Assembly (NCBI GenBank): GCA_900468625.1
Contig: UBUL01000019.1
Span: 372,001-436,000 of the forward strand
DNA length: 64,000 nucleotides
From: Hyphomicrobiales bacterium
GTDB lineage: Bacteria > Pseudomonadota > Alphaproteobacteria > Rhizobiales > Rhizobiaceae
Direction of reading: 5' to 3'
Numbering within the stretch: position 1 is the first letter of the stretch; every line of letters starts with the position of its first letter. The notes below the pieces were generated by a model. That model searched no databases. It was not told the DNA's origin and saw nothing but the letters and a program-made list of their open reading frames with translations. Made by a program: the position numbers and the translations under genes. This document shows, piece by piece, positions 26,094-33,631 of the stretch.

Positions 26094-27026
26094 ATGGACA
26101 AAAATGCGAAAATATTCGTCGCTGGGCATCGTGGGATGGTGGGGTCGGCCATTGTTCGTAGACTAACTGCCCTCGGTTATACAAACATTGTAAAGCGGAC
26201 GCACGGGGAGCTGGATTTAACCAATCAATCCGCCGTTACCGAGTTTCTCAAAATCGAGAAGCCTAACTATATTTATATGGCTGCCGCTAAAGTCGGAGGT
26301 ATCCTTGCCAACAATATCTATCGTGCTGAATTTCTTTATGAGAATTTAATAATGGAGGCGAATGTCATACATGGAGCTTGGCAGGCGGGGGTAGAGCGCA
26401 TGTTGTTTCTAGGCTCAAGCTGTATCTATCCAAGAGACTGCCCCCAACCGATTTCGGAAGATTATCTTCTCACAGGATCGTTGGAGCGAACTAATGAGCC
26501 CTATGCAGTAGCAAAGATTGCCGGTATTAAGCTTTGCGAAAGCTATAATAAACAATATGGAACAAAATATGTCTCGGCAATGCCGACTAATCTATATGGT
26601 CCAAATGATAGTTATAGTTTGGAAAACAGTCATGTTGTTCCGGCTCTCATTCGCAAAGCTCACGAAGCAAAGATACAAGGCGAAGCAGTTCTAACTGTTT
26701 GGGGATCGGGAGAGCCCAAAAGAGAGTTCTTATATGTTGACGATTTAGCTGACGCTTGCGTCTGCATCATGGAAAAGAACGTGACTGATGGATTGTTCAA
26801 TATAGGAACAGGAACAGATGTCACTATTCGGGAGCTCGCCGAAACAATAATGCGAGTCGTCGGGTTTGAAGGGGCTATCACCTATGACAGCTCGAAGCCC
26901 GATGGTACACCGCGAAAGCTCCTAAGCGTCGAGAAAATGAAAGCTCTAGGATGGCAGGCCAAAACCTCGCTGAAGGAGGGTCTAGGGTTAGCTTACTCGG
27001 ACTTTAAATTCCGGACTATCGTTTAG
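26094..27026 (+). CDS. fcl: GDP-L-fucose synthase (GDP-4-keto-6-deoxymannose epimerase/reductase)
   Basis: The 310-residue short-chain dehydrogenase has VAGHRGMVGSAIVRRL for cofactor binding, the catalytic Ser region SSCIYPRDCPQPI and YAVAKIAGIKLCESY with the Tyr-x-x-x-Lys pair. These are hallmarks of Fcl/WcaG/NolK. It converts the Gmd product to GDP-L-fucose. It follows gmd by 11 bp and is certainly co-transcribed with it. Like gmd it is AT-rich. Confidence 0.95.
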   Translation: MDKNAKIFVAGHRGMVGSAIVRRLTALGYTNIVKRTHGELDLTNQSAVTEFLKIEKPNYIYMAAAKVGGILANNIYRAEFLYENLIMEANVIHGAWQAGVERMLFLGSSCIYPRDCPQPISEDYLLTGSLERTNEPYAVAKIAGIKLCESYNKQYGTKYVSAMPTNLYGPNDSYSLENSHVVPALIRKAHEAKIQGEAVLTVWGSGEPKREFLYVDDLADACVCIMEKNVTDGLFNIGTGTDVTIRELAETIMRVVGFEGAITYDSSKPDGTPRKLLSVEKMKALGWQAKTSLKEGLGLAYSDFKFRTIV

Positions 27027-27160
27027 TTGATAGCTGCGGAACATCACTTTGGTTTTGGGCGAGATAGAGATTTCTCACGGCGTTGCTCGAGTATTGTTCG
27101 TAAAGTATGGTGAGTTTAATATATCAGAGATAATCGTTTTGAAAGTATTGTATAATTTTC

Positions 27161-28618
27161 ATGCAGCTGAGAGCAATTGGGCGCGAATTTTGTGCTATGC
27201 TACACTTGTTTGATCAAAAGATTGAGATTCTCGAATATATTGATCAACCGAAAGAAATTTTCGAGCCAGCGCGCGCGGCGTATTATGGCGGAAAACCCGG
27301 GCGACCGCTGAAGCTGATGCTGCAGGCGCGCAGCGATTTTCTGTCGATCTGGCGTCGTGCCGATTATCGCGAACATGTGGCAGAGTTCAAACTTCTCGGC
27401 CGCCAGCTTATCATCGTCAATTCGCCTGACGCCATCCGCTATGTGGTGGCCAAGCGCCATGAGAATTTCGAGCGCAAGACGCCGCAGATGCGACGAGCTT
27501 TGGAATATCTGCTGGGTGACGGACTGTTCATTTCCGACAAGGAGACCTGGAAACAGCGCCGTCCGCTGGTCTCCGATATCGTGCATAAAAACCGTGTGCC
27601 GGCCTTTGGTGCGATCATGCAGAGCACGGCAAGCGAGCTTGCCGACCGCTGGCAGAACCTCGGGGAGGGCGCCGAAGTCAATGCCCTGTTCGAAATGGCG
27701 GGGCTGACGGCGGAGATCATCTCCCGCAGCGTTTTCGGCAACGATCTCGGCGAAGAAAGCGCCAATGCCGTCACCGAGGGTTTTGCGAGCTACCAGTCGC
27801 TGGTCGATTCCGTCAATTTCGGTTATTTCCTCGGCTTCGACGAGGGGCTGCCCATCATTAGGACGCCGAGCCTCAGCCGGTCGGTCAAGCGGATACACCG
27901 CATCATCGATCAGGTGATCGAAGACCATCTGGCCGGTAAGGGCGACAATAACTCTATGGTCGAGCTGCTGATCCGCCGGCAACAGCGCAATCCCGAGCTG
28001 AAACTCGACGTCGTGGCGCTGAGAAACGAAGCCGCCACCATCTTCATGGCCGGCCATGAAACCACGGCAGCGACCCTGACCTGGGCCTGGTATCTGCTTG
28101 CTGGTGCGCCCTGGGTGGAAGCGGCGGTGCATGACGAAATCGAAGCCGTCTGTGGCGACCGGGTACCCTCCGTCGACGATATTCCGGCGCTGAACTGGTG
28201 CCGGGCGGTCATTGAGGAAACCTTGCGCCTTTATCCGCCAGTGCCCATCCTGGCGCGGCAGGCGGCCGAATCGGACCAAATCGGCAGCGTGAAGGTCCGC
28301 AAGGCGGCACTCGTGCTGATCGTGCCTTGGATCCTGCATCGTACGGACACGCTTTTTTCCGAACCGCACCGATTTCATCCCGAGCGTTTTCTCGGCGATG
28401 CACGACCAGCACCCTATAGCTACATTCCCTTTGCTGCCGGTCCGCGTGTATGCCCCGGTCTGCAATTCGGTCTCACCGAGGCGATCCTCTGCCTAGCGAT
28501 CCTGGCTCAGCGTTTTCGCGTTCGGATCAGGCAAGGGCACAAAGTCCAACCGCAATGCCGCCTGACGCTGCGCCCGCGCGGCGGCATGCCGGTGACGCTG
28601 CATAGGCGCCAGGGATGA
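27161..28618 (+). CDS. Cytochrome P450 of unknown substrate
   Basis: This P450 is 485 residues from the first ATG; the ATG at 27197 (MLHLFDQ) is a plausible alternative and neither has a strong ribosome binding site. Signatures are AGHETTAATLTW (I helix, about 296), EETLRLYPP (K-helix ExxR), the PERF region (FHPERFLGD) and the heme loop FAAGPRVCPG (Cys ligand about 430). No membrane anchor is seen, so it is soluble. The first ~110 bases are AT-rich and the rest is GC-rich, as if a composition boundary falls inside the gene. Its stop overlaps the next start by four bases, pairing it with an acyltransferase. Fatty-acyl hydroxylation is a guess from that pairing. Confidence 0.9.
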   Translation: MQLRAIGREFCAMLHLFDQKIEILEYIDQPKEIFEPARAAYYGGKPGRPLKLMLQARSDFLSIWRRADYREHVAEFKLLGRQLIIVNSPDAIRYVVAKRHENFERKTPQMRRALEYLLGDGLFISDKETWKQRRPLVSDIVHKNRVPAFGAIMQSTASELADRWQNLGEGAEVNALFEMAGLTAEIISRSVFGNDLGEESANAVTEGFASYQSLVDSVNFGYFLGFDEGLPIIRTPSLSRSVKRIHRIIDQVIEDHLAGKGDNNSMVELLIRRQQRNPELKLDVVALRNEAATIFMAGHETTAATLTWAWYLLAGAPWVEAAVHDEIEAVCGDRVPSVDDIPALNWCRAVIEETLRLYPPVPILARQAAESDQIGSVKVRKAALVLIVPWILHRTDTLFSEPHRFHPERFLGDARPAPYSYIPFAAGPRVCPGLQFGLTEAILCLAILAQRFRVRIRQGHKVQPQCRLTLRPRGGMPVTLHRRQG

Positions 28619-29613
28619 CGCCCGATGATGAGACGAACGAAAGAGTTGCCGCCGGCAAGCGCAAGGCCTGGACCTATGAGCCGCCGAAAGCTCCTCCTTT
28701 TGCGGACTTTCTGGCGGGCGGCGATCAGCGCAAGGTGTTTCTGCGCCATTGGCTCTACGAGAATATCGACAACGCCATAGACCTTTTCTTCTACTTCTCC
28801 TTCATGCTCTTGCCGGCCAGGGTTTGCTCCGCCCTGGGCGGCTGGCTTGGACGCCATTTGGCGCCGCGTTTTCACAAAGGCGCCTACGCGCGCGCGGCCG
28901 CCAATCTGAAGATGATAAGGCCAGAGCTCAGCGACGCCGAACTTGCGCGACTTCTCGATGCCTATGCCAATTCTCAAGGCCGCCAGATGGCTGAATATTC
29001 CGTCGTGCCGAGACTGGCGCGGCGCCATGTCCGCAAGGTCGGCACGGAAGGACTGGTCGAGCGCTGCAGCAAGCAGCCGGTGATTTTCATCGCCCCGCAT
29101 GTCAGCAACTGGGAGGTGCTCTGGCATTGCCTTCTCGACATGGGGCTTGCTGTTACTATGAACTACGATCCGCCCAGACGCCGCTCACGCCATTATATCG
29201 TCAACCGCCTGCGCAAGGGCGCGGGTCTCGGGATCCTGAAACCTGGCCGCAGTTTCGTACGCCCGGCTCTCAGGATTTTGGAAGGTGGCGGCAACCTGCT
29301 GATGTTCTGCGACGAGGGCTTCAACGGCCACATCAGAGCCCCATTTTTCGGCCGACAGACCCATCTTGAGGGGAACTACGCGGTCGTTGCCCGCATGGCG
29401 CGGAGGTCAAACGCATTGATATGGCCCCTCTATATCGTTCGCGAGAACGGCGCGGATTTCACACTTAGGGCAATGGAGCCGTTCATGTGGCCTCAAGGGG
29501 AGGAAACTCGAGATCAACTCATCGAAGACGTAAACCGTTTGAACCAGGTGATCGAACCGATCGTGCGGGCCCACCCGGAGCAATGGTATTTTATAGACAA
29601 TCGACCGAGATAA
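28615..29613 (+). CDS. LpxL/HtrB-like lipid acyltransferase
   Basis: The 332-residue protein resembles the lysophospholipid/lauroyl acyltransferase family. It has an N-terminal hydrophobic stretch (about 50-75, FFYFSFMLLPARVCSALGG), the catalytic HVSNWEV (H-x4-E, about 162) and a downstream block near FCDEGFNGHIRAPFFGR. Such enzymes add secondary acyl chains to lipid A or related lipids at the inner membrane. The overlap with the P450 gene (ATGA) implies a joint job, perhaps handling a hydroxylated acyl chain. Both are GC-rich, unlike gmd-fcl upstream. Confidence 0.82.
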   Translation: MTPDDETNERVAAGKRKAWTYEPPKAPPFADFLAGGDQRKVFLRHWLYENIDNAIDLFFYFSFMLLPARVCSALGGWLGRHLAPRFHKGAYARAAANLKMIRPELSDAELARLLDAYANSQGRQMAEYSVVPRLARRHVRKVGTEGLVERCSKQPVIFIAPHVSNWEVLWHCLLDMGLAVTMNYDPPRRRSRHYIVNRLRKGAGLGILKPGRSFVRPALRILEGGGNLLMFCDEGFNGHIRAPFFGRQTHLEGNYAVVARMARRSNALIWPLYIVRENGADFTLRAMEPFMWPQGEETRDQLIEDVNRLNQVIEPIVRAHPEQWYFIDNRPR

Positions 29614-29885
29614 GGGTGCTAGCCGATGCCTGACCGGCCCGGAATCATCTTGCGTCGGTTGATGATGCCGCGCCTCGTCTCGGCAATGGTCTGATTTGTT
29701 CCGCTAAAGGTTGTATGCGGCCTATCGATAGGTTGAATTTTGGAAATGTTCGGGATAGGCCTCTGGCAGCAACACTGGTCGCGGGTTTAAGCGCGGGCTG
29801 ACTATTCGGTTGTGAATTATCGTTTGCCGATATAAGTACGGCGCTGTCTATTTCATTGTGACGAAGCGGAAGAATTGGGTTTTAG

Positions 29886-30953
29886 ATGACGATCTTGGTT
29901 TCGGGGGGCGCAGGTTTTATCGGTGGGAATTTCGTCCTTGACTGGCTTGAGCGGCATGATGAGACGGTCGTCAATCTGGACAAGCTGACCTATGCCGGCA
30001 ATCTGGATACGCTGAAGGGATTGAAGGGCAATAATCGGCATGTGTTCGTGCACGGCGATATCGGCGATCGCGACCTGGTGAGCGATCTGCTGTCGATGCA
30101 TAGGCCGCGCGCGGTGATCAATTTCGCAGCCGAAAGCCATGTCGATCGTTCAATTCACGGGCCTGGGGATTTCATCCAGACGAATATCGTCGGCACTTTC
30201 AATCTGCTGGAAGCGGTGCGTGGCCACTGGGATGGCCTGCCGGAGGACGAAAAACAGGCTTTTCGCCTTCTGCATGTATCCACCGACGAGGTCTACGGCA
30301 CGCTCTCCAAGGACGATGCGCCGTTCAACGAGCTCAACCGCTACGAGCCGAACAGCCCTTATTCGGCGAGCAAGGCGGCATCGGACCATCTGGTTCGCGC
30401 CTGGCACCATACCTATGGCCTGCCGGTGCTGACGACCAATTGCAGCAATAACTATGGCCCGTACCATTTCCCGGAAAAGCTGATCCCCCTGGTGATCCTG
30501 AATGCGCTGTCCGGTAAGAGCCTGCCGATCTATGGTGACGGACAGCAGATCCGCGACTGGCTTTATGTGAGGGATCATTGCAGCGCCATTCGCCGCGTTC
30601 TGGAAGCCGGCAAGCTCGGCGAGACCTATAATGTCGGCGGCTGGAACGAGAAGCCCAATCTCGACGTCGTGCACACGATCTGCGCGATCCTCGACGAGCT
30701 CAGGCCGAAGGCCGATGGCGGCAACTACAGCGATCAGATCACTTTCGTGAAGGACAGACCCGGCCACGACCGGCGCTATGCGATCGATGCCCGCAAGCTC
30801 GAGCGCGAACTGGGCTGGAAGCCGCAGGAGACATTCGAGACCGGTATTCGCAAGACGATCGAATGGTATCTCGACAACCAGGACTGGGTGCAAAACGTCA
30901 CCAGCGGCGCCTATCGCGAATGGGTCGGCAAACAATACGAGGTCGAGCTGTGA
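29886..30953 (+). CDS. rfbB: dTDP-glucose 4,6-dehydratase
   Basis: The 355-residue enzyme has SGGAGFIGGNFVLDWL (NAD-binding), HVSTDEVYG (catalytic Thr/Asp/Glu region) and PYSASKAASDHLVRAW (Tyr-x-x-x-Lys), all standard for RmlB. It makes dTDP-4-keto-6-deoxyglucose, the second step of dTDP-L-rhamnose synthesis. It leads a tight rfbB-rfbD-rfbA-rfbC run that encodes all four steps. The 272-bp gap upstream is AT-rich and should carry the promoter. Confidence 0.96.
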   Translation: MTILVSGGAGFIGGNFVLDWLERHDETVVNLDKLTYAGNLDTLKGLKGNNRHVFVHGDIGDRDLVSDLLSMHRPRAVINFAAESHVDRSIHGPGDFIQTNIVGTFNLLEAVRGHWDGLPEDEKQAFRLLHVSTDEVYGTLSKDDAPFNELNRYEPNSPYSASKAASDHLVRAWHHTYGLPVLTTNCSNNYGPYHFPEKLIPLVILNALSGKSLPIYGDGQQIRDWLYVRDHCSAIRRVLEAGKLGETYNVGGWNEKPNLDVVHTICAILDELRPKADGGNYSDQITFVKDRPGHDRRYAIDARKLERELGWKPQETFETGIRKTIEWYLDNQDWVQNVTSGAYREWVGKQYEVEL

Positions 30954-31852
30954 GTACCATTCTGGTCACCGGTGCCAACGGGCAGGTCGGTTTTGAGCTG
31001 CAGCGGTCTCTTGGCGCTATGGGTAAGGTGATAGCCCTGACCCGCGCTGAAATGGATCTTGCCAATGAGGCAAGCATGCTTGCCGCCCTTCGGGAGCAAA
31101 AGCCCGGCATCATCGTCAATCCCGCCGCCTATACGGCGGTCGATCGTGCCGAGAGCGATAGAGAGCCGGCGATGGCGGTCAATGCCGCAGCACCCGGCAT
31201 CATCGCGCGATGGGCGGCCGATCACGGCGCCTTTCTAATCCATTATTCGACGGACTATGTCTTCGACGGTACGAAGGCTGAGCCCTATCGGGAGGAGGAT
31301 GCGGTCAATCCGCAGTCCGTCTATGGCGAAAGCAAGTGGCGGGGCGAAGAGGCGGTGCGCGCCTCCGGTGCGCGCCATGCCATTTTGCGGACAAGCTGGG
31401 TCTACGGTCATCATGGCAGCAATTTCCTGAAGACGATCCTCCGGCTGGCGCAGGAGAGGACCGCGCTCAATGTCGTTGCAGATCAGGTGGGGGCGCCGAC
31501 CTCGGCGGCTCTGATTGCCGACGCCACCCGTACGGTGATCGAGCGCATTGCGGCCTCGCAAGCTCCCGATGGTCTCTCGGGGACCTATCATCTCACCGCG
31601 CAAGGCAGCACCTCATGGCATGGCTATGCCGCACATATCGTTCGCACGGCATCAGCCGAAGGCTTCAAGCTTGCCCTTACCCTCGATGCGCTGAAGCCGA
31701 TTTCGACCGTTGAATATCCGACGCCCGCAAAACGCCCGGCCAATTCAAGGCTTGATTGCACGAAGCTGATGGAGCGCTTTGGGATTGCTCTTCCTGAATG
31801 GCAGGCGGGTGTCGATGACGTGGTGGCGAGGCTACAGCCCGCAAAAGATTGA
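30950..31852 (+). CDS. rfbD: dTDP-4-dehydrorhamnose reductase
   Basis: The start is GTG at 30950, overlapping the rfbB stop by four bases (GTGA); the resulting protein is 300 residues and begins at the Rossmann motif ILVTGANGQVGFEL. The catalytic block is HYSTDYVFDG and VYGESKWRGE. It reduces dTDP-4-keto-L-rhamnose to dTDP-L-rhamnose. A longer upstream frame overlapping rfbB by about 90 bases adds residues that do not belong to the family. Confidence 0.95.
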   Translation: MSTILVTGANGQVGFELQRSLGAMGKVIALTRAEMDLANEASMLAALREQKPGIIVNPAAYTAVDRAESDREPAMAVNAAAPGIIARWAADHGAFLIHYSTDYVFDGTKAEPYREEDAVNPQSVYGESKWRGEEAVRASGARHAILRTSWVYGHHGSNFLKTILRLAQERTALNVVADQVGAPTSAALIADATRTVIERIAASQAPDGLSGTYHLTAQGSTSWHGYAAHIVRTASAEGFKLALTLDALKPISTVEYPTPAKRPANSRLDCTKLMERFGIALPEWQAGVDDVVARLQPAKD

Positions 31853-31936
31853 AGACCGCAAGAAATTGTAAATCCCAGGTCATCACGCATCGACGGCCTG
31901 ATCGCCACAAATGGAATGAAGACGAGACGTTGAACC

Positions 31937-32824
31937 ATGACCAAAGCACGCAAAGGCATCATACTCGCCGGCGGATCGGGAACGCGCCTTTATCCGCTGA
32001 CGCTTGCGGTCAGCAAGCAGCTCCTGCCGATCTACGACAAGCCGATGATCTATTATCCGCTGACGACCCTGATGCTGGCGGGTATCCGCGAGATCCTCAT
32101 CATCTCGACGCCGCAGGATACGCCCCGTTTCGAGCAATTGCTCGGCGATGGCAGCCAATGGGGCATCAGGCTCGATTATGCGGTGCAGCCGAGCCCGGAC
32201 GGCCTTGCCCAGGCATTTTTGATCGGCGAGGCGTTCCTGGACGGCGCGCCGTCAGCCCTGGTGCTGGGAGACAATATCTTTTACGGGCACGACTTTACCC
32301 GATTGCTGCACGAGGCAAACGGCAAGGAGACGGGCGCCACCGTCTTTGCCTATCACGTGCAGGATCCGCATCGTTACGGCGTGGTCGAGTTCGATGCGGC
32401 AGGCCGGGCGATCAGCCTGGAGGAAAAGCCGGCATCGCCGAAGAGCAACTACGCGGTTACCGGCCTTTATTTCTACGACCAAGACGTGGTCGATGTGGCA
32501 AAATCCATCCGTCCCTCACCGCGCGGCGAGCTGGAGATAACCGATGTCAACAGGCACTATCTGACGGCAGGCCAGCTGGATGTGCAGACCATGGGCCGCG
32601 GCTATGCCTGGCTCGATACCGGCACGCATGAATCGATGCTGGAGGCGAGCCATTACATCGCCACGATCGAGAACCGGCAGGGCCTGAAGGTCGCTTGTCC
32701 CGAAGAGATTGCCTATCGCAGCGGTTGGATCAGCGCATCCGAGGTCGAGGCACTGGCGCATCCGCTGAAGAAGAATGCTTATGGGCAATATCTCCTGGGA
32801 ATCCTGCGCGAGCGGATATTCTAA
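31937..32824 (+). CDS. rfbA: Glucose-1-phosphate thymidylyltransferase
   Basis: The 295-residue enzyme carries the nucleotidyltransferase signature ILAGGSGTRLYPLT, then VSKQLLPIYDKPMIYYPL and LVLGDNIFYGH, typical of RmlA. It makes dTDP-glucose from glucose-1-phosphate and dTTP, the entry step to dTDP-L-rhamnose, and is normally inhibited by the end product. It lies 84 bp after rfbD. Confidence 0.96.
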   Translation: MTKARKGIILAGGSGTRLYPLTLAVSKQLLPIYDKPMIYYPLTTLMLAGIREILIISTPQDTPRFEQLLGDGSQWGIRLDYAVQPSPDGLAQAFLIGEAFLDGAPSALVLGDNIFYGHDFTRLLHEANGKETGATVFAYHVQDPHRYGVVEFDAAGRAISLEEKPASPKSNYAVTGLYFYDQDVVDVAKSIRPSPRGELEITDVNRHYLTAGQLDVQTMGRGYAWLDTGTHESMLEASHYIATIENRQGLKVACPEEIAYRSGWISASEVEALAHPLKKNAYGQYLLGILRERIF

Positions 32825-32872
32825 TTTCCCAGCCATCGCCAGCCCAAGCAAACAACCTGAGCAGGAAGACGA

Positions 32873-33421
32873 ATGAAAGCCATCGATACCGCCATCCCGG
32901 ACGTCAAGATCATCGAACCTGCGGTGTTTGCCGATGACCGCGGCTTCTTTTTCGAAAGCTTCAATAAAGTGAAGTTCGAAGCGGCAATCGGACGAAGCGC
33001 TGATTTCGTGCAGGACAATCACAGCCGGTCGGGCAAGGGCGTCCTGCGCGGCCTGCACTATCAACTGCCGCCACATGCGCAGGCCAAGCTGGTGCGGGTG
33101 GCAGTCGGCGAAGTCTATGACGTTGCGGTCGACATTCGGAAATCCTCACCCACATTCGGCCAATGGGTCGGCGTCCTTCTGTCTGCGGAAAACAAGCGTC
33201 AGCTCTGGATTCCCGAAGGCTTTGCCCATGGCTTCTTGACGCTGAGCGATCATGTCGAGTTTCTATATAAGACCACCAACTACTACGCACCGGAAAGCGA
33301 TCGTGGCATCCGATGGGACGACCCGCAGATTGCCATCGACTGGAAACTCGACCACCAGCCTATACTCTCGGCGAAAGACCAGCGACACCCGAGGTTTTTG
33401 GATGTGGAGACATTCCAATAG
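32873..33421 (+). CDS. rfbC: dTDP-4-dehydrorhamnose 3,5-epimerase
   Basis: The 182-residue cupin epimerase has FVQDNHSRSGKGVLRGLHYQ (catalytic His region) and WIPEGFAHGFLTLSD, matching RmlC at its usual length. It completes the rhamnose set 48 bp after rfbA. After it the composition again becomes AT-rich, so rfbC marks the right end of the GC-rich core of the island. Confidence 0.96.
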   Translation: MKAIDTAIPDVKIIEPAVFADDRGFFFESFNKVKFEAAIGRSADFVQDNHSRSGKGVLRGLHYQLPPHAQAKLVRVAVGEVYDVAVDIRKSSPTFGQWVGVLLSAENKRQLWIPEGFAHGFLTLSDHVEFLYKTTNYYAPESDRGIRWDDPQIAIDWKLDHQPILSAKDQRHPRFLDVETFQ

Positions 33422-33631
33422 GAGATAGCCTTGTTACACAATTTTCTAGTTAGCAGCAAAATGCAGCTGCATTGTTGAGAGGCAGCGTAATCGGTTGCAT
33501 TTGTGACTGAAGAAAGTGCCTCCATCTACTCTAGGATAAATAGGTCAGCCGGAGCGAGCCAGCAGCGGCTGCGTATCCAAAGCACCATTGATGCAAAATA
33601 TTCGTAAAAGGGGCTTGTCGCAGGTTGCGGA

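Noticed and set aside
33460..33473. Perfect 14-bp palindrome AATGCAGCTGCATT after rfbC
   Set aside because: There is no T-run or second copy, so neither a terminator nor an operator call is justified.
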